The notes under the pieces are model-generated. The model was not told the DNA's origin, did no database searches, and saw only the letters and a program-made list of their open reading frames with translations. From the IMG/VR virus record IMGVR_UViG_3300025131_007093, positions 1-34,690 of that record: a stretch of 34,690 bases of DNA; one strand, written 5' to 3'. Below are positions 8,308 through 16,412 of the stretch, one piece after another. Source of the DNA: a virus. Numbering within the stretch: position 1 is the first letter of the stretch; each line of letters starts with the position of its first letter. The translations under genes and the position numbers were made by a program.

Positions 8308-8709
8308 TTATGAAATGATTAATGTTTTTTTATTTAATTTTTGTGCATAATCTATTGTACTCATTGTTCCGTTTGAAATAACATTATCTGGAATAAATCC
8401 TACAACCACATCACTTCTTTCAGCTATTTTTTTATTTCGCTCAAAATAACGCCACTTTGCAAAAGATTTTCCATACTTAAATTCTGGAAGAATACAGTGC
8501 ATATTATATTGATCGTGTGTTGGCGGAAATTCTTCATACTTCATATCAAACTCTAAAGCATATTTTTTTGCGTATTTATCTGCACCATCTTTACATCCAC
8601 CACTAACTATTGTAACACCATCACCGTATCTATTTTTTAGCTCAAATATAAAATCTTTAATTTTTATTTTATCTGTCCATCTTCTTGATCCAACTATTGC
8701 AATATTCAT
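8308..8709 (-). CDS. SLOG-domain protein (YspA/DUF2493-like)
   Basis: The 133-residue protein starts with NIAIVGSRRWTDKIKIKDFI and continues with TIVSGGCKDGADKYAKKYA, the two nucleotide-binding glycine motifs of the YspA-like branch of the SLOG superfamily. RSDVVVGFIPD and SNGTMSTIDYA follow, completing a Rossmann-like fold. SLOG domains bind nucleotides or nucleotide-sugar derivatives, including NAD-related molecules; the ligand of this branch is not established. It overlaps the nuclease gene upstream by ATGA. It is a standalone domain with no fused effector. Confidence 0.8.
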   Translation of the reverse strand: MNIAIVGSRRWTDKIKIKDFIFELKNRYGDGVTIVSGGCKDGADKYAKKYALEFDMKYEEFPPTHDQYNMHCILPEFKYGKSFAKWRYFERNKKIAERSDVVVGFIPDNVISNGTMSTIDYAQKLNKKTLIIS

Positions 8710-9563
8710 TTTATTCCTTTATCACAATATTTTGTTTGATTAAATTCACACCATCTACATGAATCTTTACTTGGAGCCGCCTCATATTCTTTAAGTATTC
8801 TATTACCCTCATCATCAAATGCACTATCTATAAAATTTGATAAAGAATTAAGTGTTCTTTTAACACTAACAGTTCCAGATGCTGGTGAAAACAACTGAAT
8901 TCGTTTTTGTGGAAAATCTAAATTTTCCCATAGCTTTCTTTTAACTATAAAATATTCTACATCTATCATATCAATTGGAACATTATATTTTTGTGAATAA
9001 AAATGCTTATATAATAATACTTGTGATGTTTTATTTTTATTCTTTTTTTCCTTATCCCTCCAACCCCATGTTGAGGTCTTTATATCAATTATCTTTATTC
9101 TACCAGATTGTACGTTTCTAATTATAACGTCAATATAACCAACAAATCTTAACTTCCCCTTTATTTCAATATTTAAAGGAAACTCACAACCAAGCAATTC
9201 CCATTTTTTACTAAAATATTTATTTCTATTTTTCTTAAAAAAATCTATAATATTTATACCATCCTGAAAAAACTCTGTTAATTGTTTTTGTGTACAGGGA
9301 TTTTTTCCACATTCTTTTTTTGATTTTAAAAACTCATCTGAAAGATTCTCATGTAATAATTTTGAAAGGTCTAATGAATCTGCACTTTTTATTGTGTCAT
9401 TATACATTGTGTCTAAATATGTCTGTAGTGTTGTGTGCATTGCTGAACCGAATACTAAATATATGCTAGGTTCAAATACATTTACTTTATCTATATAGTT
9501 TAATTGCCAATGCTTAGGACACTCACTAAACAATGATAACTGTGAATATGATATGTGTGCCAT
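8706..9563 (-). CDS. RecB-type PD-(D/E)XK exonuclease-like protein
   Basis: The protein has about 285 residues. The opening ISYSQLSLFSECPKHWQLNY is the motif that starts Cas4/RecB/AddB-like nucleases, with the first cluster cysteine. Residues about 140-165 give the catalytic FVGYIDVIIRN and KIIDIKTST (the D...DxK core). The C-terminus has CRWCEFNQTKYC, so with the first cysteine it could hold an iron-sulphur cluster as in Cas4/AddB. I start it at ATG 9563, which has GGTGGAGG upstream; a longer frame to 9653 would run into the FmdB-like gene. It probably processes DNA ends in recombination or replication. Confidence 0.8.
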   Translation of the reverse strand: MAHISYSQLSLFSECPKHWQLNYIDKVNVFEPSIYLVFGSAMHTTLQTYLDTMYNDTIKSADSLDLSKLLHENLSDEFLKSKKECGKNPCTQKQLTEFFQDGINIIDFFKKNRNKYFSKKWELLGCEFPLNIEIKGKLRFVGYIDVIIRNVQSGRIKIIDIKTSTWGWRDKEKKNKNKTSQVLLYKHFYSQKYNVPIDMIDVEYFIVKRKLWENLDFPQKRIQLFSPASGTVSVKRTLNSLSNFIDSAFDDEGNRILKEYEAAPSKDSCRWCEFNQTKYCDKGIK

Positions 9564-9600
9564 CTTATTATTTTCCTCCACCTGGGGGTTTCTTAATTGT

Positions 9601-9822
9601 TCAGCCTTTACCCGATTGAGGTTTTGAATATCCGTCCTTGAACCATCCACCACCTTTTAATTCAAATGCTGATTTAGATATTTTCTTTTTCATTCTCTCG
9701 TATTTGTCCTGCTTATCTGGATTATAGCAGCATCTCGGACACAACGGTGCCGGATCGTTCATAGACTGTAGTGTTTCTTTTTCAGTGCCACAATTTGTAC
9801 AGTGCCACTCGTATATCGGCAT
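9601..9822 (-). CDS. FmdB-type zinc-ribbon protein
   Basis: This 73-residue protein has MPIYEWHCTNCG then APLCPRCC, the two zinc knuckles of the FmdB_1/CxxC regulatory family, and the family's common C-terminal pattern KGGGWFKDGY. The role of FmdB-like proteins in phages is not known; they are often described as putative regulators. It is followed by a 37-base gap that holds the ribosome site of the nuclease gene. Confidence 0.75.
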   Translation of the reverse strand: MPIYEWHCTNCGTEKETLQSMNDPAPLCPRCCYNPDKQDKYERMKKKISKSAFELKGGGWFKDGYSKPQSGKG

Positions 9823-9824
9823 TT

Positions 9825-10049
9825 TTAATCTAATTCTTTAAGAAATACTGATGGTATTTCACCACAACTTTTGCACGTGTACACTTGAATTGGCGCAAGA
9901 GACTCTTGACCCAAGGGTGACATAATTGCAGATATTTTCTTTATTAAATATGATATTGTAAATAATGAACTATCACATTCTTCACACTTCATTGTCTCTG
10001 CTTTTTCTAAATCTATTTCCTGATTCATTGGTGTTGTTAAATCTTTCAT
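9825..10049 (-). CDS. Small two-knuckle zinc-finger protein
   Basis: The 74-residue product has CEEC (residues 22-25) and CKSC (about 59-62), separated by SLFTISYLIKKISAIMSPLG and a short strand. It is probably a single treble-clef or zinc-ribbon domain. I know similar short proteins in marine T4-like phages but no assigned function. It overlaps the dCMP deaminase gene upstream by ATGA and ends two bases before the FmdB-like start. Confidence 0.7.
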   Translation of the reverse strand: MKDLTTPMNQEIDLEKAETMKCEECDSSLFTISYLIKKISAIMSPLGQESLAPIQVYTCKSCGEIPSVFLKELD

Positions 10050-10504
10050 TTTAATTCCTCACAAATTATATTATTTTCATTTAAAAAATCTATACCCTGT
10101 CTATCTCTATCATATTCTAAAAAATAATATACTTCCTTTATTCCAGATGCACAAATTAATTTTGCACAACTTAAACACGGTGAAATTGAAATATATAATA
10201 TTGTACCATCAGTTTTAATCCCATTTCTTGCTGCATATGAAAGAACATTTTGTTCAGCATGTATTTCATTTCTTTCAGAATAAACTCTATGTTCATCATT
10301 AAAGGTTATAGATGAATATGGTTCCTTATATTTTTTTCTAAAATATTCTTTACAATGTTGTTTTTTTGATGGTGCACCATTCCAACCTGTAGATATTATT
10401 CTTCCATCTCTTACAATTATCGCAGAAACCTTAATTCGTTCACATGTAGATCGCTCTTTAAATGCTTCTATTATTTTTTTAAATACTTTTTGTTCTTTGT
10501 TCAT
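10046..10504 (-). CDS. dCMP deaminase
   Basis: The enzyme converts dCMP to dUMP, feeding pyrimidine hydroxymethylation or thymidylate synthesis. The 152-residue protein has the zinc and catalytic motifs HAEQN and SPCLSCAKLI, plus ISTGWNGAPS, the loop typical of dCMP deaminases. It follows the family B polymerase with a 26-base overlap and belongs functionally with the dUTPase and the hydroxymethylase upstream. The allosteric dCTP site cannot be judged from sequence alone. Confidence 0.9.
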   Translation of the reverse strand: MNKEQKVFKKIIEAFKERSTCERIKVSAIIVRDGRIISTGWNGAPSKKQHCKEYFRKKYKEPYSSITFNDEHRVYSERNEIHAEQNVLSYAARNGIKTDGTILYISISPCLSCAKLICASGIKEVYYFLEYDRDRQGIDFLNENNIICEELK

Positions 10505-12971
10505 ACTGTTTTAAAACTTCATCAACTATAGAGATAAATTTAAATTCATCTAATTGTTCAATGACCTGCTTACTAAAAAATGTATTATAATCTATAGTAA
10601 ATTTATCAGCATTCTTATCAATTAAATATAAATCTTCTTCTAATAAACATAATGCACTATGCCTATCTTTTGGCTTTAAATCATTTTCACATAATGAATT
10701 AACATAAAACAATAATGGATTATCATTATGAGTTATTTTAACATTCAAAATATCATTTGCCCATACTGATGCCTTTAAATGTTGAGGTATATTCTTTTTA
10801 TATGATTTAAATGTTTTACCAAATGATTTTGTTATTCCTAATTTGGAATATGGAACACATTCAATATCTTTTCTAAGCTTCATTAAATCATCAATTATTA
10901 ATTCTTCCCTTACCGATTTTTCAGCTAAATAATTTAATTTAAGCTTAATAAATTTTGGAGCATCTTTTCTAATTATATTGAGACCTTTTATATATTTTTT
11001 ATTGCTATTTCTTTCAATACCATAATATCGTTTTTTTGAATTTCCAAAATAAACATATTCTAGGTCTTTCTCAAACTTTAAATCCATTAAAAAATACTCA
11101 TCATTGACAGTCTTACAATATTTTGTTACAAACTCAGACTTTAACATGCCAGTAAACTTGTTAGCTAACGTGTTAGTGATATCACCAGCAGACTTTCCAT
11201 TCATCTTAACAAAGCAAGAATCAGTATCCCCATAAATAACTGGATGATCCAATTCAGTATGTAATTTAACAGTGGCAAACTTCAGTGCTTCTCTTGCAAA
11301 ATAAGTTATAGCATCAGCACATTCTGGTGTATATAATCTAAAATAATTAAATCCCATAGCACCATAAGCACTATTTAAAATTAATTTAATAGCTAATTGT
11401 TCTCTATATGCCGCATATTCTTCATCCTTAGTAAATTTACCAATAGAAATATTATTGTTTATTTCATTACGCTTCAAAAATAATTTTTTTAATAAAAATG
11501 GAAGTAATCCTAATTTATGTGAATGAGCAAAAAATAAATATCGCTCACCAAATAATTCATTAGAATATCCAGTATCAATATATTCTATTCCATCATCATT
11601 TAAACCATCTATTATTTCATCCAATGATAAACCAATCTTTTTTGCAGACTTTTCAGATGCAATAAATGTTTCTGGACTTATATTAAATGCCATTATTGTA
11701 GTTGGATAAAGACTTGTATAATCTAAAACTGAAACATTTTTATGTACTCCTGGCTCTTTTGGATTTAAAACAATCGCACCAGTATATTTTTGTCTTGATT
11801 TTGTTTTTCTAGTTGGAAATATTATTTTATTATGAAATGAATTTAAAATGTAATTGTCAACAATCATAGATTTAAAAAATACCATATTAATAGAATCTAA
11901 ATTAGCTATTTGTTGAAGATTAATATACAATTCAAATACTTTTAATTTATTGCTTATCTCAATTAATATCTCAACATCTCTAATAGAATAATCTAAAAAT
12001 GCTTTATAATCATCTATCCAATTTTTCCATGTTTTTTCTTGAAGCTTTTCTATATTTGGATCATCTAAAATTTCTTTAGCTGCAGTTTTTAATTTCCAAT
12101 TTGATAAATTATAGTCTAAATCTTGTAACGCATTCATTAAATCTATGTGGTCTAATCCATCAATATAAATTTTCCAATATTCACCCCTCTTATATATTGT
12201 AACTTTATCTACTGGTGATAATCTTTTATAATCTATTCCTAAAAGTTTACATCTATTTATTATATATGGCAAATCAAATTGTCCAGAATACCAACCAGAA
12301 ATAATATCAACATTTTTCATTGACACATAATTTAAAAATCCAAATAATACTTCTTCTTCAGTTTTTACAAAAACATACTCAACATTATCCTTTTTAATAA
12401 TCTCTGGTTCATCAAAATTTTTAGTTTTTTTAGGATTCCAAGAAAATACTGTATATTTTTTTTCATCTGTAGAATACAAAACTATACATGTTATAGGCAT
12501 TTTTGGACTTTCTGGAGTATTTGCATTTCTATCATCTTTATCATACCACGTTTCGATATCAAAAAAGACAATATTTCTATTACTAGACCACTCTATATTA
12601 TTATCACAAATATATCGAAATGATGGAGAAATATCTTCTTCAAAGACTCTATATGGATATTTTTTATATAATTGCTTTTTATTTTTTATTGATGTATAAT
12701 ATACTCTACAAACTTCTTCATTATCAATTGTTTTATAAACTTTACCTTCTTCAACTTTAAAGCCTGTGTATTTTGATAAATCGTTTGAATACTCTTTTAC
12801 ATAATAAAAATAATCTTTATAATTATCAGTTGATCTTTTAAAATTATTATCTTCATCATATCCAAATTTATGAATTTTCCACTTACCTCTATCAAATTCT
12901 GTACAAATTCTAGATAATTTCATGTTAGAATATAATACATTTTTATTATGCGATGAAACAAGTTTTTTCAT
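10479..12971 (-). CDS. Family B DNA polymerase with 3'-5' exonuclease
   Basis: This 830-residue replicative polymerase has Exo I (FFDIETW, residues 136-142), Exo II (SGWYSGQFDLPYI), Exo III (YSIRDVEIL), motif A (VLDYTSLYPTTIM), motif B (KLILNSAYGAMG) and motif C (YGDTDS, near residue 581). All catalytic aspartates are present. The ATG at 12971 overlaps the dUTPase stop as TAATG. A second ATG at codon 17 (12923) starts the conserved body (MKLSRICTEFDRG) and follows directly after the 37-base repeat, so an internal start from a local promoter is possible. A family A polymerase is also present in this window. Confidence 0.95.
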   Translation of the reverse strand: MKKLVSSHNKNVLYSNMKLSRICTEFDRGKWKIHKFGYDEDNNFKRSTDNYKDYFYYVKEYSNDLSKYTGFKVEEGKVYKTIDNEEVCRVYYTSIKNKKQLYKKYPYRVFEEDISPSFRYICDNNIEWSSNRNIVFFDIETWYDKDDRNANTPESPKMPITCIVLYSTDEKKYTVFSWNPKKTKNFDEPEIIKKDNVEYVFVKTEEEVLFGFLNYVSMKNVDIISGWYSGQFDLPYIINRCKLLGIDYKRLSPVDKVTIYKRGEYWKIYIDGLDHIDLMNALQDLDYNLSNWKLKTAAKEILDDPNIEKLQEKTWKNWIDDYKAFLDYSIRDVEILIEISNKLKVFELYINLQQIANLDSINMVFFKSMIVDNYILNSFHNKIIFPTRKTKSRQKYTGAIVLNPKEPGVHKNVSVLDYTSLYPTTIMAFNISPETFIASEKSAKKIGLSLDEIIDGLNDDGIEYIDTGYSNELFGERYLFFAHSHKLGLLPFLLKKLFLKRNEINNNISIGKFTKDEEYAAYREQLAIKLILNSAYGAMGFNYFRLYTPECADAITYFAREALKFATVKLHTELDHPVIYGDTDSCFVKMNGKSAGDITNTLANKFTGMLKSEFVTKYCKTVNDEYFLMDLKFEKDLEYVYFGNSKKRYYGIERNSNKKYIKGLNIIRKDAPKFIKLKLNYLAEKSVREELIIDDLMKLRKDIECVPYSKLGITKSFGKTFKSYKKNIPQHLKASVWANDILNVKITHNDNPLLFYVNSLCENDLKPKDRHSALCLLEEDLYLIDKNADKFTIDYNTFFSKQVIEQLDEFKFISIVDEVLKQYEQRTKSI
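12925..12961 (-). repeat. 37-base repeat, copy 1 (inside the start of polB)
   Basis: This 37-base segment matches 19383-19419 at 32 positions, including 19 identical bases in a row, and similarity may extend weakly further. It falls in codons 4-16 of the polymerase gene. Read on the minus strand it contains TTGTTT, 18 bases, then TATTAT, which would make a sigma70-like promoter. A transcript from it could initiate only a few bases before the ATG at 12923. It may instead be coding sequence whose copy was moved elsewhere. Confidence 0.7.
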
Positions 12972-13408
12972 TATTTTATTCCCGTTGATCCAAATCCACC
13001 AGTTCCTCTATTAGAACTATATGAATATAGTTCATCTTCTGGTACAAATTCTATTGATGGTTCTCCCAGCTTTAATAAAACAAACTGAATTATTTTTTCT
13101 TCTGGAGCTATATTTACTGGTGAATTTCCCACATTAGTTAAATGAATGTGGATTTCTCCCTGATAACCACAGTCAACTACACTTGCTCCAACATCTAAAT
13201 TTTTCTTCAATGCAACACCAGACTTATTGAATGCAACTAGTGCATATCCTTTTGGAACATTTACTTTAATTCCAGAAGGAATAAATACAGATTGTTGTGG
13301 TTCCAAGTCTACTGTATCAAATTCTTTAGGTACAAAAAAATCTATACCAGCATCTGTTTCATTTGCTCGCACTGGATCTTTAACTTCTCTAATTTTAGAT
13401 ATTTTCAT
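12971..13408 (-). CDS. dut: Trimeric dUTPase
   Basis: The enzyme hydrolyses dUTP to dUMP and pyrophosphate, keeping uracil out of DNA and supplying dUMP. The 145-residue protein has the five trimeric dUTPase motifs in order: ETDAGIDFF (1), NKSGVALKK (2), GVVDCGYQGEIHIHL in the form VGASVVDCGYQGE (3), EKIIQFVLL (4) and NRGTGGFGSTG (5). Length is normal. It overlaps the kinase gene upstream by 14 bases and the polymerase gene downstream by TAATG. Confidence 0.95.
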   Translation of the reverse strand: MKISKIREVKDPVRANETDAGIDFFVPKEFDTVDLEPQQSVFIPSGIKVNVPKGYALVAFNKSGVALKKNLDVGASVVDCGYQGEIHIHLTNVGNSPVNIAPEEKIIQFVLLKLGEPSIEFVPEDELYSYSSNRGTGGFGSTGIK

Positions 13409-13967
13409 TTACTTTTTCCTTTATAATATGTTTATCCATAAATTGTTCAACATCACTTAATGTTGATTCAATATTTAGTTTTAAATCAATTAAAATCTTA
13501 TTTTTTATATGTGTCTTTTTAAAATAATCATGAAATAAAAGCCTCTCAATATTAAAATGATTTTCATCTATTGCTAACGATTTTCCATCATCTCTATTAA
13601 TTATATTTTTCCCTAAATCAGTTAACATTATCAATAAAACTTTAACATCACCCAATAAATTTAATAAATTATTTTCAAAATCTAAAATCCACTCTGGATT
13701 TGCTTTTCTATATAATGGACCATAGATATATTCTCCAATCCATGATCTATTTAATATTACATTTATATTATTTTTCTTTGCACATAATAGCATAGTCAAT
13801 ATTGTATTAAAACTTTCCTTTGCCCAAGCCGTATGATCTTTAGCCTTTAAATATGGCTTTGACGATCCAATTGTCATTATATTGGGTGAAATTAAATAAT
13901 TTTGCCTAATAAAATTAATTGTTGAATCCTTTCCACATCTATCTAAACCTTCAATTACGATAACCAT
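13395..13967 (-). CDS. Thymidylate-kinase-like P-loop nucleotide kinase
   Basis: The 190-residue protein starts with MVIVIEGLDRCGKDSTINFI, a Walker A loop at residues 7-13 of the TMP-kinase type, but with Asp following the lysine where Thr or Ser is usual. NRSWIGEYIYGP resembles the LID/DRx region of deoxynucleotide kinases. It could phosphorylate dTMP or a hydroxymethyl-dNMP, the role of gp1 in T4. Because it lies directly after an HMUDK_hel-like protein, it could alternatively be the kinase part of a 5-hydroxymethylpyrimidine DNA kinase. AGGAG lies before the ATG. Confidence 0.75.
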   Translation of the reverse strand: MVIVIEGLDRCGKDSTINFIRQNYLISPNIMTIGSSKPYLKAKDHTAWAKESFNTILTMLLCAKKNNINVILNRSWIGEYIYGPLYRKANPEWILDFENNLLNLLGDVKVLLIMLTDLGKNIINRDDGKSLAIDENHFNIERLLFHDYFKKTHIKNKILIDLKLNIESTLSDVEQFMDKHIIKEKVNENI

Positions 13968-13976
13968 ATTTTTCTC

Positions 13977-15170
13977 CTATGTTATGGCACATTTTCTAGG
14001 ATTTATTGAAATTGGCGCCTTAGCCCTTTTTGCAGCTAATTTATAATTCTCATTACAGCTTTCAAATACACTAAATTGGCACATTGAAATTTCAATTCCA
14101 AAGGTTGTAAATCTTCCTAATTCACTAGATTCTTCTAAATATTTAAGTTCATCAGAAGATTTCATATCAAACCAATCTATTTGATTATCCCGAATTAACA
14201 ATATTGCATGAGATGTAGTTTTATAATTGGCTGGAACATCTCTAAATAATTTTGAAAAAGTCTTACTTGCTCCAGGACCAGCTACAACATAATTTGCATT
14301 TTCATCTAAATTTCCGTGTTCAACATTTAATAAATTAAATTTATCTTTGTGTTCAATATTAATAATTGTCTGTGAACCGATTTCTGGCATTCTTGCTAAA
14401 TTTGATGAAAAATGATAACCATAATAATTTCCAATTCCCCTATGTGATGTCAAAAATTCAAATGATTCTTTCATTGTTGGTTTAGTTTTATAAAAATTTA
14501 TCCAATTATCACTTAATCCAAGAATCCAATATAACATATCACTTGGTCTCATTTTTCTAATCAATTGATCCTGTTTTAATGTTGGTTTAACTTTTTTACA
14601 TGTTGTACCTAAAATATCAATTAGTGATGGATTATTTCTTGTATAATTCCTAGACGCAGTTTGCAGTGATGTTCTTAATTCAGTTGTTCCCCAAATTTTT
14701 GTACCATTTAATTTTGTTAATTCTAAATTATCTAAAATTTTTCTAGTGTATTTTATATTATTTTTAAATTCATAAACATTTACAAAATTCCAATCTGTAC
14801 CTTCAACTATAATTTTAAGAGTGGAAGACGGTCCATAAAATTTAACAATTGCAGAATTTATTAATCTGTCTTCAAACGTTGCTTTTTCATTATAAAATAA
14901 ATTATCATTTAACCAAATAATTTCATCATGAAAACTTCTATTTGGATGAAAATATGGTACTGGTTGTCTGTCCAAATCATTAAATCCAGTTTTAAAATTA
15001 TATTTTGAATTAACCTTAAAAGATTTAAATGTATCAGAGCTATCTATTCTAACTTTCCACTCTCTTCTATTAAACTCTTTAATAAAATTAGAAAAATCCT
15101 TTCTAACATTATCATTTGATAACTTTTTTAAATCTGAATAGTTTAATTTTAAAAAATCTGAAGTTTTCAT
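13977..15170 (-). CDS. HMUDK_hel / thymine-pyrophosphorylase-like base hypermodification protein
   Basis: The C-terminal half of this 397-residue protein resembles the superfamily of alpha-glutamyl/putrescinyl-thymine pyrophosphorylases and 5-hmdU DNA kinase helical domains. It shows a helix-hairpin-helix-like HRGIGNYYGYHFSSNL (243-258), YVVAGPGASKTFSKLF (294-309) and a late MCQFSVFE (363-370), the positions where that family has G-I-G, A-G-P-G-A and C-E-F. The family replaces an activated 5-hydroxymethyl group in DNA with a nucleophile. The N-terminal half (1-180) is not the usual one, and the C-E-F acid is Gln here. The assignment is from remembered motifs and is moderate. It is coupled by ATGA to the FkbM gene. 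Confidence 0.55.
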   Translation of the reverse strand: MKTSDFLKLNYSDLKKLSNDNVRKDFSNFIKEFNRREWKVRIDSSDTFKSFKVNSKYNFKTGFNDLDRQPVPYFHPNRSFHDEIIWLNDNLFYNEKATFEDRLINSAIVKFYGPSSTLKIIVEGTDWNFVNVYEFKNNIKYTRKILDNLELTKLNGTKIWGTTELRTSLQTASRNYTRNNPSLIDILGTTCKKVKPTLKQDQLIRKMRPSDMLYWILGLSDNWINFYKTKPTMKESFEFLTSHRGIGNYYGYHFSSNLARMPEIGSQTIINIEHKDKFNLLNVEHGNLDENANYVVAGPGASKTFSKLFRDVPANYKTTSHAILLIRDNQIDWFDMKSSDELKYLEESSELGRFTTFGIEISMCQFSVFESCNENYKLAAKRAKAPISINPRKCAIT

Positions 15171-16030
15171 AATTTATATTTTTTGATTTGTTTTTTAATT
15201 TGCTTTCTTACAATTTTACTTGGCTGCGTTGGTTTTTTTCTTAAAATTGGTTTAATTCCATTTATTTTTTTATCATCTAAATAACTTAAATCATAATTTA
15301 CTTGTTTAACTTCTCTACGAAAACAAATAATATTTAGTAATCTTAATTTATCAAAAATAAAAACTGGATTAAAGGCATGAATATTCCATTCTTCATGTAA
15401 AAGTTTATATAATTTTAACATTTTTGGATATGAAAAATTTGTCATTCCATGTAATTCTAATGCAAGAACTCTTATGTATGATGGCAAAGATTTTTTAATT
15501 ATATTATATTCATATCCTTCTACATCTATTTTTAAAATTGTAGGTTTATATTTTTCTAATAAAAAATTAATTGGATATCCATTAACAGATTTTATTATTA
15601 AATTTTCATTATAATTTTTTGATGTAATTTTACCAGCACAGGAAGAATTTGTATTATCCTTTATTGAAAAATTAACCTTTGAGAAATCATTATTTCCAGT
15701 TACAGCACCAAATAATTGTGTACAATTTTCATATTTCGATAAATTAAAATCTAAGACTTCAAAATTAAATTCGTCCGGTTCTACCGATATTACCTTTGAA
15801 ACCTTATCGCATATCATTTTACCTAATCCACCTACATTTGCTCCTAAATCAAGAACAATATCTGATTCTGAAAAATCAATTAATGAGTAATGTTTCAAAC
15901 ATTCTCTTATCATTTTTAAATCTACAGAATTTTTTCTATAATAAATGTCTAATTTTTTATAACGTGTTGGTTCTTCTTCAATAATTGTAAAATTTGGTTT
16001 TGAATAACTTTTGAATTTAACGTCTAACAT
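15167..16030 (-). CDS. FkbM-family methyltransferase with lysine-rich C-terminal tail
   Basis: The protein has about 287 residues. SAM motif I is VLDLGANVGGLGKMI (residues 59-73), VEPD follows at about 83, and TILKIDVEGYEY (164-175) is the hallmark of FkbM O-methyltransferases. The last 28 residues are very basic (KIVRKQIKKQIKKYKL), unlike ordinary sugar FkbM enzymes, and could bind DNA. I start at ATG 16030 rather than the TTG four codons earlier. The gene sits between a HAD phosphatase-like gene and the HMUDK_hel-like gene, so a role in methylating a DNA-linked group is a reasonable but untested inference. Confidence 0.8.
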   Translation of the reverse strand: MLDVKFKSYSKPNFTIIEEEPTRYKKLDIYYRKNSVDLKMIRECLKHYSLIDFSESDIVLDLGANVGGLGKMICDKVSKVISVEPDEFNFEVLDFNLSKYENCTQLFGAVTGNNDFSKVNFSIKDNTNSSCAGKITSKNYNENLIIKSVNGYPINFLLEKYKPTILKIDVEGYEYNIIKKSLPSYIRVLALELHGMTNFSYPKMLKLYKLLHEEWNIHAFNPVFIFDKLRLLNIICFRREVKQVNYDLSYLDDKKINGIKPILRKKPTQPSKIVRKQIKKQIKKYKL

Positions 16031-16412
16031 TTTCCATCTCAATTAAATTATCATGATTAACCATTATTACTTTAACATTGAATTTAGAAAAAAGTTTAAT
16101 TTGTTCTGCTTGAATTGGATCATCTTCATAGTGTATAACTACTTCATATCCCTCACTATTTAAATTGTTAATTATATTTGCTTTATGTCTTCCACTATTA
16201 ATTCTAGTCTTATCAATAAATTTTTTATCATTAAAAAAAATCTTATTATGTATATTGTGTTTTTTTAGCCATTTTAATGTAGAATTAGATTCTTCAAATG
16301 ATCTACCAGTTATAATAACATCATCCATTGATGATGGCCTAAGACCAACACCATATTCATCTAAATTAATTACACCATCACAATCATAACTTTTAATTTT
16401 TTTATTTTTCAT
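16017..16412 (-). CDS. HAD-superfamily phosphatase-like protein
   Basis: This compact protein of about 131 residues has the HAD nucleophile motif as KSYDCDGVI (Asp10 and Asp12 from the ATG at 16412). It then has VIITGRSFEES (motif II with Thr), a lysine region (HKANIINNL) and YEDDPIQAEQI (motif IV acidic pair). All HAD core elements are present, with no cap domain, so a macromolecular or large substrate is possible. The longer GTG start at 16418 is less likely. It starts inside the end of the inositol-phosphate synthase gene, so it could dephosphorylate that product; this is inference. Confidence 0.7.
   Translation of the reverse strand: MKNKKIKSYDCDGVINLDEYGVGLRPSSMDDVIITGRSFEESNSTLKWLKKHNIHNKIFFNDKKFIDKTRINSGRHKANIINNLNSEGYEVVIHYEDDPIQAEQIKLFSKFNVKVIMVNHDNLIEMENVRR

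Noticed and set aside
9564-9653. Longer N-terminus for the RecB-type nuclease
   Set aside because: It would overlap the FmdB-like gene, has no family similarity, and the ATG at 9563 has a strong GGTGGAGG site.
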